A stretch of DNA of 64,000 nt, from positions 1 to 64,000 of the forward strand of contig CAKZXA010000037.1 of NCBI GenBank assembly GCA_937922045.1, written 5' to 3'. The translations under genes and the position numbers were made by a program. Position 1 is the stretch's first letter. Each line of letters starts with the position of its first letter. The notes below the pieces were generated by a model. The model did no database searches. It was not told the origin of the DNA and saw only the letters and a program-made list of their open reading frames with translations. The DNA comes from an uncultured Acidimicrobiales bacterium (GTDB lineage: Bacteria > Actinomycetota > Acidimicrobiia > Acidimicrobiales > SZUA-35). Below are positions 8,823 through 16,920 of this stretch, in pieces.

Positions 8823-8894
8823 TCGGGGATGGTGTAATTGGCAACACAACTGGTTCTGATCCAGTCATTGGGGGTTCAAGTCCTCCTCCCCGAA
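8823..8894 (+). tRNA. tRNA-Gln (anticodon CTG)
   Basis: The 7-bp acceptor stem TCGGGGA pairs with TCCCCGA at 8887-8893. The anticodon stem ACTGG/CCAGT encloses loop TTCTGAT with anticodon CTG, and the T-arm GGGGGTTCAAGTCCTCC is present. The discriminator base is A and no CCA is encoded. Confidence 0.92.
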
Positions 8895-8985
8895 CGCAAA
8901 GCTGGCTGCATGCAGCCGGTTGGGAGAGCAATCGAGTGCGCCGGTGCCAAACGGTCCGGCGGCCCGATATGATCTCCAATCGCTA

Positions 8986-9058
8986 GCCCCGTTCGTCTAG
9001 CGGCCTAGGACGCTGGCTTCTCATGCCAGTAGCACGGGTTCAAATCCCGTACGGGGTA
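8986..9058 (+). tRNA. tRNA-Glu (anticodon CTC)
   Basis: The acceptor stem GCCCCGT pairs with ACGGGGT (G-T at the first pair, as in other actinobacterial tRNA-Glu). The anticodon stem CTGGC/GCCAG holds loop TTCTCAT with anticodon CTC; the T-arm ACGGGTTCAAATCCCGT is perfect. It lies 91 bases after tRNA-Gln in the same direction and is followed by a clear terminator. Confidence 0.94.
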
Positions 9059-9067
9059 CAAGTACAG

Positions 9068-9104
9068 TCCCACTGCCTGAACATGCTTCAGCAGTGGGAT
9101 TTTT
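9068..9104 (+). terminator. Rho-independent terminator of the tRNA genes
   Basis: TCCCACTGC-CTGAA (9068-9081) pairs with TTCAG-CAGTGGGA (9087-9099) with one bulged C and a five-base loop, followed by TTTTT at 9100-9104. It sits ten bases after tRNA-Glu. Confidence 0.9.
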
Positions 9105-9270
9105 GGTTTTCTGAACCCGGTGCCCGTCGTTTGATATGTTTTGAATATGATGCGATAGGATTTTGCTACTAAATCTGACGGGCGGTATAGCTGGATACCA
9201 AGGAAGTATGGCATCTTCCTAAATGAATACAAGAGGCGTGCTAGCGTTCGGTTTTCATTCATGAGGGACG

Positions 9271-9522
9271 ATGATGAAAAACAAACTATTCAGTGTGATG
9301 GTTGGCGCAGCGTCGCTGGCGTTGTTTGCAGTAGTACCCGTTGCTGCTTCGCCGGAAGTTCCTAACCCGCCGGCGAACGAGAACGGTTCCAACAATGGCG
9401 CTGGGATCGGCTGCGACATGGGCAAGTTCCACAGTGAACTGGCTCGCGACGGCAATATTGGCAAGAACAAGTCTCACTACCCGGGGCAGCACAAGGGTGC
9501 TTCAGTCTGCAAAGCTGGCTAG
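9271..9522 (+). CDS. Small secreted protein of unknown function
   Basis: 83 residues with a classic Sec signal peptide: MMKNK, a hydrophobic core (LFSVMVGAASLALFAVV) and a likely cleavage after PVAA (about residue 26). The mature part, about 57 residues, is rich in Asn, Gly and Lys with two cysteines (C48 and C80 of the precursor) that could form a disulfide. GAGGG at 9264-9268 precedes the paired ATG codons at 9271 and 9274. Base composition upstream and in the gene is clearly more AT-rich than the surroundings. An aggaag/cttcct inverted repeat (9201-9206, 9215-9220) lies 50 bases before the start and may be an operator. No known family is recognised. Confidence 0.7.
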   Translation: MMKNKLFSVMVGAASLALFAVVPVAASPEVPNPPANENGSNNGAGIGCDMGKFHSELARDGNIGKNKSHYPGQHKGASVCKAG

Positions 9523-9551
9523 CTGAGATACTGCCCGCTATGCTTTAGAAT

Positions 9552-9583
9552 GAGCCTGTTGCACCCCTACGTGCAGCAGGCTC
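9552..9583 (+). terminator. Hairpin terminator after the small secreted protein
   Basis: GAGCCTGTTGCAC (9552-9564) pairs with GTGCAGCAGGCTC (9571-9583), 13 pairs including one G-T, loop CCCTAC, followed by TTCTGT. It is 30 bases after the stop codon. Confidence 0.75.
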
Positions 9584-9671
9584 TTCTGTATCTAGATCAC
9601 CCTCGTTTTACGAAAAAGATGATCTGTTGATCGGGATCGGTGTGAGGCTTTCCCCTAGCGATCAGGCGACG

Positions 9672-10044
9672 TTATGCATCGTAACGAGCTATTTCGTAGG
9701 CGGCGTAGGGGGCGGGCAGGTAGCCGATCACCAGCGCCACCGTGATCACGCCGAAGAAGGCTTCGAGGATCGCCCCGGCCCTGGGAACCGCTGCAGCTGG
9801 CACGATTTCGCCGAACCCGACGGTGAAATAGACGATGCCCGAGTAGCACTCGTTCTCGCGGCGATGAGTCTTCCGGCAGACGGTTGGCGATACCCCGGAG
9901 TCCGCCGAACATGACGGTGCCGATCATCTGGGTTGGCCACCACCGAGCCGGGGAGGTCGAGGTGGAGACGAGGGTGTTGATGAGGCCGGCGAGGGCTATC
10001 AGGATTAGGAGAACACCTACGGCCACGAGTGCGAAGTCGATCAC
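9672..10044 (-). pseudogene. Broken potassium-channel (Ion_trans_2) gene
   Basis: Two halves of a channel protein lie in different frames. From the ATG at 10044 the first ~60 codons give a membrane helix (FALVAVGVLLILIALAGLI) and a linker like those starting two-helix potassium channels. After about 9865 the sense continues one base out of frame: YFTVGFGEIVP, containing the TVGFG selectivity-filter signature, then the inner helix ending VALVIGYLPAPYAAYE, to a TAA at 9672-9674. The pore-helix region is also shorter than usual, so both a frameshift and an internal deletion are likely. A sequencing error could explain the frameshift but not the missing segment. The flanks (9584-9671, 10045-10115) hold nothing else I can recognise. 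Confidence 0.7.
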
Positions 10045-10115
10045 GCATCCACGCTACTTGTGGCGGTGCTCTAGTGGCGGAGATCGCGATCCCTATCGCC
10101 TGAAAGGTGGTTGCC

Positions 10116-10604
10116 TTAACGGGTGGTGCGTTGCTTTTCGAGAGCGCGGGAGAAGTCGGCAAAGGTGGCGGTGTCGACGAGCTGGTTATCTTCGTCGAAC
10201 GTCTCCCAGATAATGCCGTCGACCGCTGTCATCGAGAGCTTGATGATCGCTCCTTCTGACCCACCCTCCTCGGAGTGGAGATGGTCTCCTTCATTGGCGG
10301 CGAAGGTGGCCGGTTGCCGCTGCTCATCGAGGTGCCAATTACCGTCATCGTCGAGAGCCCACGTGATGTGCTCGCCTTCGACCACCAAGGTGTCGGTTGG
10401 CCCGACGTGGCGATGTGACGGGCAGCGAGCGCCTGGTGCCAACCTGAAATAGAGGTCGATTTGCTGGCGAGCCTCGTTGGCACCGAGCACCCAGAAGAAG
10501 AGCCCGTCATAGCCAGGGAAAGCGCGCCACGTGACGGCGGAGTCGTCGATGTGTTTGAGCGGTCGAGGTAGAGCGTCGATTGTGCTGATGGGCGGCTTGG
10601 TCAT
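10116..10604 (-). CDS. Cupin-domain protein
   Basis: 162 residues from the ATG at 10604, preceded by AGGA about ten bases upstream; the frame runs on to 10649. A single small beta-barrel is predicted, with metal-binding candidates in CPSHRHVGPTDT and a later His (GDHLHSEEGG). WALDDDGNWHLDEQRQP is typical of ChrR/quercetinase-like cupins. Substrate and metal are unknown. It is divergent from the four-gene operon beginning at 10808, with about 200 bases between them. Confidence 0.7.
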   Translation of the reverse strand: MTKPPISTIDALPRPLKHIDDSAVTWRAFPGYDGLFFWVLGANEARQQIDLYFRLAPGARCPSHRHVGPTDTLVVEGEHITWALDDDGNWHLDEQRQPATFAANEGDHLHSEEGGSEGAIIKLSMTAVDGIIWETFDEDNQLVDTATFADFSRALEKQRTTR

Positions 10605-10807
10605 CGTCTCGTTCCTGCCAATCGCTGTTGAAACGTTGGCACCAGCCAAGCATCCTCAGGATCGTTGCGTCCACTCGAATGGGCCCCTGTTGGGCTGCCG
10701 CTGACGCTTTCTGCGACAATTCGTGGACAAGGCGTAACGCGGATCGATCTCGATGGTTAGTGCAGTAACCCCTAGACCATGTGATCTGTCAATCCTGAGG
10801 AGGGCTC

Positions 10808-12127
10808 GTGGGCAGAATTGTCATTGCGCCGGGCGAGCTGAATCGGCTCGGCGGTGTGTACAACCTGATCGGCCGTGACGTTGGCGCGGTCGGAAATCGG
10901 TTGATTCGAGACACTGGTTCTGCCCGCCTCAACTCGGCCGACCCGGGGTTCAGCCCTGCGGCTTTTCAGCAGCGGGTCAACGCTGCCCGTTTCGAGCTTC
11001 GACGGCTCAACCGCGAGTACGAGGTCGACGCCGACCTGATGACGAGAACCGCGCAGGAAGGCCGCGATGCCGATGTCAGCACCTTGGCCGACGGCGGCAT
11101 CATTGCGCTCGGAAGGCCGGTGTGGGCCTACAACGGATCTCCTACATCGGCGGCCGTCCGAGCGATCGAGTTTGGCGCCGCCGTCGATGCCAATCCGTGG
11201 TGGCAGAGGGTCGACAAATCCGATTACTTCCGCGAGGTGGCGATGGCGTCGCCCACCATCGCCAACGTGCTCCGGCTCGACCGAGCGGCCCGCTCGGTAC
11301 GTTCCGGCGCCTCGGCACGCTGGGCCACGCTGCCCGGCCACCTGCGACGCTCAGCTTCGGCTACCAACCGTTTCGGCCTGAACTCGTCGTTTGGCTCGCT
11401 AGGCCAAGCGAACCGAATACGGTTCGGCGCTCTTGCCCGGTTCGGGCCCGCGTCCAGATTTGCTCGCAACTACCCTTGGGCTGCAGGCGCCTCGCGCGCA
11501 CTCGCCAACTCGTTCGCGAACGCCAACGTCATGCGAGGGCGAGCCACATGGTCGCTCACGGCCACCCTGGCTCGTCGCCAACGCGAAGCTGCTTCGGCTC
11601 TTCGCATGTCGGAGCTACGAGCTGGTCGCTACGCTCGCACGGCAAATCGCTTCGCCGGGCGTACAGCCTCCCGGTTCACCTCGACCGCTGGCCGCTTTGC
11701 CACCAGGTTCCCGACAGCGTCGGGGCGGTTGGCCACGGTCGGACGCTTTGCGAAACCGTTTGGGCGTGTGCTGGGTGTTGCCGGCGTCGCTTTCGACGGA
11801 GCGAGCGCGGCAAACAGCTTCATGAAGGGCGACGTCGAGGGGGGTCTCGTCAGCTCAGCGAAGGTGGTGGGCGGCATCATGATGATCGCCGGTGGCCCGG
11901 TCACGATGACGGCTGGCGCCCTGATAATCGGCGGCGCCATGATCTGGGAAGCCCATGGCGATACGATCAAACGGGCCACGGCCGACGCGGCCCGCTGGGC
12001 CGACAAGAAGTTAAACGAGGCTCGCGACGCCGTTGCTAACAAGGTCGTCGATGTAGCCGAAGACGTGGTCGAGGTGGTGACCGATCCAGTCGGGTCGGCC
12101 AAGAAGCTTTTCGGATGGGGTGGCTAG
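10808..12127 (+). CDS. ESX/LXG-like putative secreted protein, first gene of four-gene operon
   Basis: 439 residues from a GTG with a strong site (AGGAGGG). Residues 1-90 are predicted as a helical hairpin like WXG100/EspB-type N termini (FSPAAFQQRVNAARFELRRLNREYEVDADLM), though no W-x-G and no exact YxxxD/E export motif is present. Residues 150-320 are very rich in Arg, Ala, Ser and Phe with irregular RFA/GR repeats. Residues 345-380 are a long Gly/Met/Ile-rich hydrophobic stretch (VVGGIMMIAGGPVTM). The last 60 residues form an amphipathic helix ending in KKLFGWGG. This layout resembles type VII secreted effectors, but no enzymatic toxin domain is visible. The next gene starts on the base after its stop. 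Function is inferred from architecture only. Confidence 0.6.
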   Translation: MGRIVIAPGELNRLGGVYNLIGRDVGAVGNRLIRDTGSARLNSADPGFSPAAFQQRVNAARFELRRLNREYEVDADLMTRTAQEGRDADVSTLADGGIIALGRPVWAYNGSPTSAAVRAIEFGAAVDANPWWQRVDKSDYFREVAMASPTIANVLRLDRAARSVRSGASARWATLPGHLRRSASATNRFGLNSSFGSLGQANRIRFGALARFGPASRFARNYPWAAGASRALANSFANANVMRGRATWSLTATLARRQREAASALRMSELRAGRYARTANRFAGRTASRFTSTAGRFATRFPTASGRLATVGRFAKPFGRVLGVAGVAFDGASAANSFMKGDVEGGLVSSAKVVGGIMMIAGGPVTMTAGALIIGGAMIWEAHGDTIKRATADAARWADKKLNEARDAVANKVVDVAEDVVEVVTDPVGSAKKLFGWGG

Positions 12128-12739
12128 GTGAACGAATCTTCTCGGGTGAGCCTGCCCTGGCTCCAGATCGCCAAGAAGCGATTGACGCATTATCTTCTGT
12201 TCGCTCTGATGGCGTTCTTTGGGGCTATGTCTTTGTGGATGATTCTGCTCGCCGTAGGTGGCGCTGAAGGCAACATGGCCGCCGCGATAGCGGCCAGCGT
12301 GGGCATATTCCTCGTCGTCTTCCTCATTGCCTATGGCCCCTACGGCACACTGGCCCGCGACGTGCGGGTCGATGACGATGGGTTGACGATCTTCCATCGC
12401 GGGCCGCGCCTGTTGCCGTTGTACGATCCGGACACCGATTCACCTCGCCTTTCTCTGGCCAGGCCGCGGCGTCTTCCGGCCGCCGAGATTGGCCAGTTCT
12501 ACGCGGTGAGTGGCAAGAAGCCAGGTGCTCCGGTCTCCATCCAGATGTTCCCGCCGAGCGTCGATGGGAACGACATTGGTTGGACCACCTACTACCTGAC
12601 AAAGGAATCGCCCCACGCCATGATGGTGGAGCGACTCAACGACGCCAAGCGACCGTGGTGGTTCGTTCACTGCGAAGACCCAGAGCCGTTTCTGGAAGCG
12701 CTAGCTGCGTGCACGGCAACCGTGCGGAGCCAGCGATGA
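12128..12739 (+). CDS. Two-helix membrane protein of the ESX-like operon
   Basis: 203 residues from a GTG placed directly after the TAG of the preceding gene. It has two hydrophobic helices (about residues 24-46 and 52-72) and a cytosolic domain of about 120 residues starting DVRVDDDGLTIFHRG, whose strand pattern resembles a PH-like domain of bacterial membrane proteins. The order substrate-like protein, membrane protein, two soluble proteins suggests a membrane partner or an immunity/anchor role; this is inference. The following gene begins within its stop codon (ATGA). Confidence 0.65.
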   Translation: MNESSRVSLPWLQIAKKRLTHYLLFALMAFFGAMSLWMILLAVGGAEGNMAAAIAASVGIFLVVFLIAYGPYGTLARDVRVDDDGLTIFHRGPRLLPLYDPDTDSPRLSLARPRRLPAAEIGQFYAVSGKKPGAPVSIQMFPPSVDGNDIGWTTYYLTKESPHAMMVERLNDAKRPWWFVHCEDPEPFLEALAACTATVRSQR

Positions 12740-13644
12740 GTAGCAACGGGTATGACGCAATCGTCGACTACGACGTCGTCGATCTCACGGAGCTCCTTGT
12801 CTCGTCGGCATCCGACATCTCCTTGCTCGAAGTGTTGACGGCAACCGCCAACGATCAGCGCGTGATCGACGTTGGCAGCTTTACCGACGAGGAAATGGCG
12901 ATCGTAAGCGGTGAGGTCGATGAACAGCTCTCGCCATGGCTCGCCGGGCTCACCGAGACGCAGCGCGCCATAGCCCTTCGCGAGGCCAGGCGGAACCTGG
13001 CCGCCGAACAGGTCGCTTCCTTCGGCCAGGATGGCGAGTTGCTAGACGTCGCCCCGGCGATAACGACCATGATGTGGGCTCGAACCAACTTCAGCATGGT
13101 CGTCTTGGCCGACCGGCATGCTGGCGACGCGGTGCAACGTCGGGCGGTCCTCTATCGTGTCGTGCCCGATCTGTTCCTCGTCGAAGAGGTAGGCGCCGGT
13201 GGCACCCACCAGCTGTCGTTTTGCAATCGCCGAGCTGCCGGCGAATGGCTCGCCGTTCATGCCAACGCCGACCCTAGTCAGATCGCCGAACAAGTTGATG
13301 AGGCGGCAACGGCTGATGAGGTGTTGGCTATCCTTCGGAGGCTCGACGAAATAGAGCGACACCGGACCTCGATCTATGTCCGTGAATCCCTCGCCGGAAC
13401 CGATCTTGACACCCAGCGCGAGGTGGCGGTCTACGACACGCCGGCGGGCACGTGGCTGTGTGAATACATGGACGTTGACGCTGAGCCTGTCGCCGGCGGC
13501 TCAAGCACGACCAGCGGGGCTGGTACCCACGTGCGAACTCGACGAACCAGTGTTGTTCCCCTGGCTGCCTATCTTGTCAACTTCCTCGCCCCCGTCCAGC
13601 CTGGTGATGAGGTCATCAACAACGACCGTGGGATAGACGCCTGA
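12736..13644 (+). CDS. EspG-like soluble protein, third gene of ESX-like operon
   Basis: 302 residues starting at an ATG overlapping the previous stop. Soluble, acidic, with no signal peptide. The sequence of features (a beta strand VIDVGSFTDEEM, a helical hairpin LTETQRAIALREARRNLA, then a strand-rich half containing RRAVLYRVVPDLFLVEEV) resembles EspG-type chaperones of mycobacterial ESX systems. Similarity is at the level of pattern only. The fourth gene seems to have the same overall layout, so the two may be paralogous partners for the first protein. Confidence 0.5.
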   Translation: MSSNGYDAIVDYDVVDLTELLVSSASDISLLEVLTATANDQRVIDVGSFTDEEMAIVSGEVDEQLSPWLAGLTETQRAIALREARRNLAAEQVASFGQDGELLDVAPAITTMMWARTNFSMVVLADRHAGDAVQRRAVLYRVVPDLFLVEEVGAGGTHQLSFCNRRAAGEWLAVHANADPSQIAEQVDEAATADEVLAILRRLDEIERHRTSIYVRESLAGTDLDTQREVAVYDTPAGTWLCEYMDVDAEPVAGGSSTTSGAGTHVRTRRTSVVPLAAYLVNFLAPVQPGDEVINNDRGIDA

Positions 13645-14291
13645 TGGATTCCTACATCGATCCCGACACACTCGACGTGCAGTGGCGTGAGCTTTCAGCC
13701 CTGGTGACCGAATATCCGCAGGAATGCGGAGTATTCAACGACGTGAACTTGGCTGGCATCGAGGAGCCCGACGTGCCCGACGCCCCGTTTGTTGAGTTCC
13801 CTCGACTGGCTGACATGGACGAGGACGAACTCGCCGTGGTGGTTGCGGTCGCAGAGCGCTATGTCGATCTACACCAGAGCGAATACGCAGATAACGATCC
13901 AGCTGACCCGGCCGGGCAAGCTGACGAAGGCAACGTCATGCCTTCAGGGCTTTATGCCCTCGTGGCCCGAGTCCGAGCCGAAGCCACCTCGGTCGTGAGG
14001 TTGGAAGCCCGCTCGGGAGCGGTGGTAAGTATCCGCCCGAACCGTCATGGCTTCGCCGTGGTCTCGGCCACATCGGCTGAACCGTCAAATGAGGCCTTCG
14101 GATTCCACGATGTCAATCTGGCCTCGATCGAGGCCTGTATCGAGCGAGCGGTGGGCTTCGTTGCCGAACAGGGCGAAACGACCATCGACCATTGGGATCG
14201 AGACGGAAGCTCGTGGCTCCACCGTGAGACGGCCGATCAGCCGCTCGACAGCACCAACGTTGCAAGCCAGCTTCGCTCCGCCTTGGCCTAG
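13644..14291 (+). CDS. Soluble protein, fourth gene of ESX-like operon
   Basis: 215 residues; its ATG shares one base with the preceding TGA (TGATG). Acidic and soluble. It contains an internal echo, FNDVNLAGIEEP near residue 31 and FHDVNLASIEAC near 150. The strand-helix-strand layout (FPRLADMDEDELAVV, then YALVARVRAEATSVVRLEA) parallels that of the preceding gene. I know no family name. It is followed within nine bases by the convergent GGDEF/EAL-like gene. Confidence 0.55.
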   Translation: MDSYIDPDTLDVQWRELSALVTEYPQECGVFNDVNLAGIEEPDVPDAPFVEFPRLADMDEDELAVVVAVAERYVDLHQSEYADNDPADPAGQADEGNVMPSGLYALVARVRAEATSVVRLEARSGAVVSIRPNRHGFAVVSATSAEPSNEAFGFHDVNLASIEACIERAVGFVAEQGETTIDHWDRDGSSWLHRETADQPLDSTNVASQLRSALA

Positions 14292-14300
14292 CTAGGCGAC

Positions 14301-15557
14301 CTAGGAGCCAACGATGTGTAGCGAGGGGACTCGTTGCTCAGCCCGATGGGTCGGGCTTGTTCCGAGAGCGTAGGCCGCCCCCTCAACATAGGTGCCGCCG
14401 AATGCAGCCAGCTCTCCATTGTCGGTGTCGCCGTGAGGTGCGGGCAGGATGATGACTGCCTCGATACGTTCGGCTTCAGCAGCCAGAGACATCAGACATT
14501 GGCGGGCGCCTGCGAGCCCGTCGAGGGCGGCCTTGGTCAATCCGGATGCCACCTTGATGTAGCCTGCGTCGAGCGCGGCGAGTTGTGACCACACCTCCCA
14601 ATCTGCGGTCACATCGCTGAAGACGATGCAAAGCCCGACAGCGTTTGCCTCGCCGACCAGCTTGGCAGTCCCCGGCCGTCGAAGATACGAGGCCGGAAGC
14701 TCGATAGCGAGTCGGCTCGGCGGAATCCGAGACCGTTCGAGCATTGGCAGTACGGTTTGACCGAGTGAGCGGGCGGTGGCGAACTCGACCGGCAGCGGAA
14801 CCGTCACCCGACAAGGCTCTGAAACCGATCGCACAAGCTTGGCCGCCGCAGCGAGCAGCTTGCGCTCCACGGCGCGGCCCAGAACAAGATCGAGATCGGC
14901 TGTTTCGAGCGCTTCCTCCGCGATGGCGGCGCTCAGCCTGAGCCAGCGCCACCCCTGGCTTCGCCGTCCGACGAGGCCGATGTCCTGGACGCGGAAAGCG
15001 AGGTCTCCCGACCGGAGTTGGGCCTCGAGGCTTGTTGTCAGTACATCACTTGCGTCGACGACGTGGTTGGAATGGTTGGACGCGGCCTCGGCCAGCCCTT
15101 CGAGGGCGTGGGTCCAGACGCACCGGCTATGGCCGAAAGCGAAACCGACGTGGACGGTTGGCATCTCATCCTCGAGTTGGTGAGGGCGATCATCGAACCA
15201 TGATCTCACGGCCCCTCGGACCAACGTCATGATCGGGCTGATCCATTGGGTGCCGCTGGTCGATGCTGGCTCCAAGGTAAGTACGGCAAACTCGTCAGCT
15301 CCGAGGTGAGCGACCGTCGTTGTTGCGCTTTGACATCCGGAGAGGGCATCGGCGAGCTGGCGAAGGAGTTGATCGGCTGCATCCGGGCCAGATCGGCGGC
15401 TAATCGAGGCAAATCGAGCGATGCTGAACACAGCGACAGCCAACGAATCGCGGTCGAAGTCGGCTTGGGCCAGGCGTTGCATGAAGGCGGCGCGGCTCGG
15501 CAAGCCAGTTAGCCGATCGGTGTCATCGAGCACCGATCCATCCTCAGACAACCTCAT
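14301..15557 (-). CDS. Degenerate GGDEF-EAL protein
   Basis: 418 residues. The N-terminal domain opens with the diguanylate cyclase start DRLTGLPSRAAF, but the signature is GADEF at 86-90 and the metal-site Asp of the FDxDxF region is missing (SIARFASISRR). The C-terminal half follows EAL phosphodiesterases, yet EAL reads ELP (AIELPASYL) and the catalytic DDFG loop reads SDVT. Both activities are therefore probably lost; such proteins often act as c-di-GMP or protein-binding regulators. No membrane segment or sensor domain is seen. It is convergent with the ESX-like operon. Confidence 0.8.
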   Translation of the reverse strand: MRLSEDGSVLDDTDRLTGLPSRAAFMQRLAQADFDRDSLAVAVFSIARFASISRRSGPDAADQLLRQLADALSGCQSATTTVAHLGADEFAVLTLEPASTSGTQWISPIMTLVRGAVRSWFDDRPHQLEDEMPTVHVGFAFGHSRCVWTHALEGLAEAASNHSNHVVDASDVLTTSLEAQLRSGDLAFRVQDIGLVGRRSQGWRWLRLSAAIAEEALETADLDLVLGRAVERKLLAAAAKLVRSVSEPCRVTVPLPVEFATARSLGQTVLPMLERSRIPPSRLAIELPASYLRRPGTAKLVGEANAVGLCIVFSDVTADWEVWSQLAALDAGYIKVASGLTKAALDGLAGARQCLMSLAAEAERIEAVIILPAPHGDTDNGELAAFGGTYVEGAAYALGTSPTHRAEQRVPSLHIVGS

Positions 15558-15618
15558 AGGACAACAATCGGCGGGCTTCCCCTGGTCTGAAGCGGGCTGG
15601 GGGGAATGCCTAGGCGGA

Positions 15619-16602
15619 CTAGGCCGATGTGTGCAGCTGGCTCTCTGTGCCCGTCGGCTGCGGATCCTGGTGAACGGTTACCCGATCGGCATGGTTCCAG
15701 AGAGGCATGGTTTGCGTCTTCGGGTCGTAGTCTCGCAACCAGACTTCGTACCAGAGAGGATCGGCAAGCTGATCTGGATGGAACGAGGCAAAGAGGGTCA
15801 GGGTCAGATTGGTTAGCAGCTCGAAAGCAAACAGGATGGCCCACCGGCCCAAACGGAACCAGCTCAGGGGATTGTGAAGTCGCCGTTCACCGGCCAACGT
15901 CACCGTCGTTCCGATGATCACGAAGGCCAAAACCAACGTCAGCGCAGTGAACATGGCGCCGAGATAGGTTGTCATCGAGCGATCCTGGCGAGGGTGGATG
16001 GCCTCGTAGACATCGTGGGCGACGGTCTTGTGTTCAACCTCTTCAGCCAGGTGCCAGAGAAACAGGGTCGCCGCCCGCTCATCGGCGTTGTTGAACAGCT
16101 CGTGGCGCCGTTCTGATGCCCATCTTGCCGCCGAGTACGCCATGATTTCCGAACTAGCGGCGAACGCCAGCGAAAATTCGGCCGAACGATGATCCTCCAG
16201 CCACCGGTAGGTGCGGCGAATGCGTGGTTCGAGGCGAGCCAGGGGCTTGTAGCGCTCGATGAGGAGCTTGTTGAATACCAGGTGCTGGCGGAAGTGCTGC
16301 GACTCCTGGACGAGGTATGCATCGACGTTCTGAGCCAGCGGTGGCTGTAGTCGGGGGGCAGCGCCGCGAATCGAGCGCACAAAATAGGGTTCGATGGCGG
16401 GCATCATCAGCGAGACGCTGTTGGCGGCACACGCGAATTCGGGGCGATCCGGTGTCCACATCGGGCTGGTGTCGGCCGGATATTCAAACCGGATGCGTCG
16501 AGGAGTGACCACCGCGTTCCATCGGCCAGATGGCCCCAACAACTGAGCACTGTTGATAAGCGACGGCAGTAGCCTGAGTCGATATGGCCTGCGACCGATC
16601 AT
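15619..16602 (-). CDS. Ferritin-like predicted metal-dependent hydrolase (PF10118-type)
   Basis: 327 residues from the ATG at 16602 (GAGGAA just upstream). A di-metal carboxylate helix motif is visible in FLWHLAEEVEHKTVAHDVYE, with an earlier YLVQESQHFRQH helix, which together suit a ferritin-like four-helix bundle. Near the C terminus are two hydrophobic helices (LTLVLAFVIIGTTVTLAG and ILFAFELLTNLTLTLFASF). Such proteins are annotated as predicted metal-dependent hydrolases; the reaction is unknown. Its start overlaps the divergent lipoprotein gene by 19 bases. Confidence 0.75.
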   Translation of the reverse strand: MIGRRPYRLRLLPSLINSAQLLGPSGRWNAVVTPRRIRFEYPADTSPMWTPDRPEFACAANSVSLMMPAIEPYFVRSIRGAAPRLQPPLAQNVDAYLVQESQHFRQHLVFNKLLIERYKPLARLEPRIRRTYRWLEDHRSAEFSLAFAASSEIMAYSAARWASERRHELFNNADERAATLFLWHLAEEVEHKTVAHDVYEAIHPRQDRSMTTYLGAMFTALTLVLAFVIIGTTVTLAGERRLHNPLSWFRLGRWAILFAFELLTNLTLTLFASFHPDQLADPLWYEVWLRDYDPKTQTMPLWNHADRVTVHQDPQPTGTESQLHTSA

Positions 16603-16907
16603 TTCCTCGCTCCGTATCTCGGTCGCTCTCGCTGGTTTTTGGTTTGCTCGCAACCGCGGGGATCGCGGCCGGCTGTAGCGGCGAGTCTGCGGTTCCGCTC
16701 GATCCAAACCAGCCGGCGCCGTCTTCAACCCTCGATTTGGGCGATGTCTCCCATTCGCTCGAACCGAACGATGTGATGAAAAACGCTGCCGAGCAGCAAT
16801 GTCGGGACAACCCGGACCAGGAAGTCGGTTATGTCAAGGCAGTAGACCCCGAGAGCGCAGCCATCGTGGCCGAGTACTCGATCCCGTGCGACGAGGTCAC
16901 CCCCTAG
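16584..16907 (+). CDS. Small putative lipoprotein
   Basis: 107 residues. A basic N terminus (RSFPRSVSRS) leads into a hydrophobic segment and the lipobox IAAGC, so the mature protein would be a lipid-anchored polypeptide of about 74 residues. It has two further cysteines (QQCRDN and SIPCDE). No family is recognised. It is divergent from and overlaps the start of the ferritin-like hydrolase, so the two promoters lie inside each other's coding region. Confidence 0.65.
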   Translation: MACDRSFPRSVSRSLSLVFGLLATAGIAAGCSGESAVPLDPNQPAPSSTLDLGDVSHSLEPNDVMKNAAEQQCRDNPDQEVGYVKAVDPESAAIVAEYSIPCDEVTP

Positions 16908-16920
16908 ACACGACCCATCG

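Noticed and set aside
10808-11080. True WXG100 protein
   Set aside because: The helical hairpin is plausible, but there is no W-x-G turn and the Y of REYEVDAD does not fit YxxxD/E, so only ESX-like is claimed.
11122-12039. Second long frame on the plus strand inside the ESX-like gene
   Set aside because: Arg/Gly/Ser-rich shadow of the high-GC frame; the frame from 10808 has the strong ribosome-binding site and coupled downstream gene.
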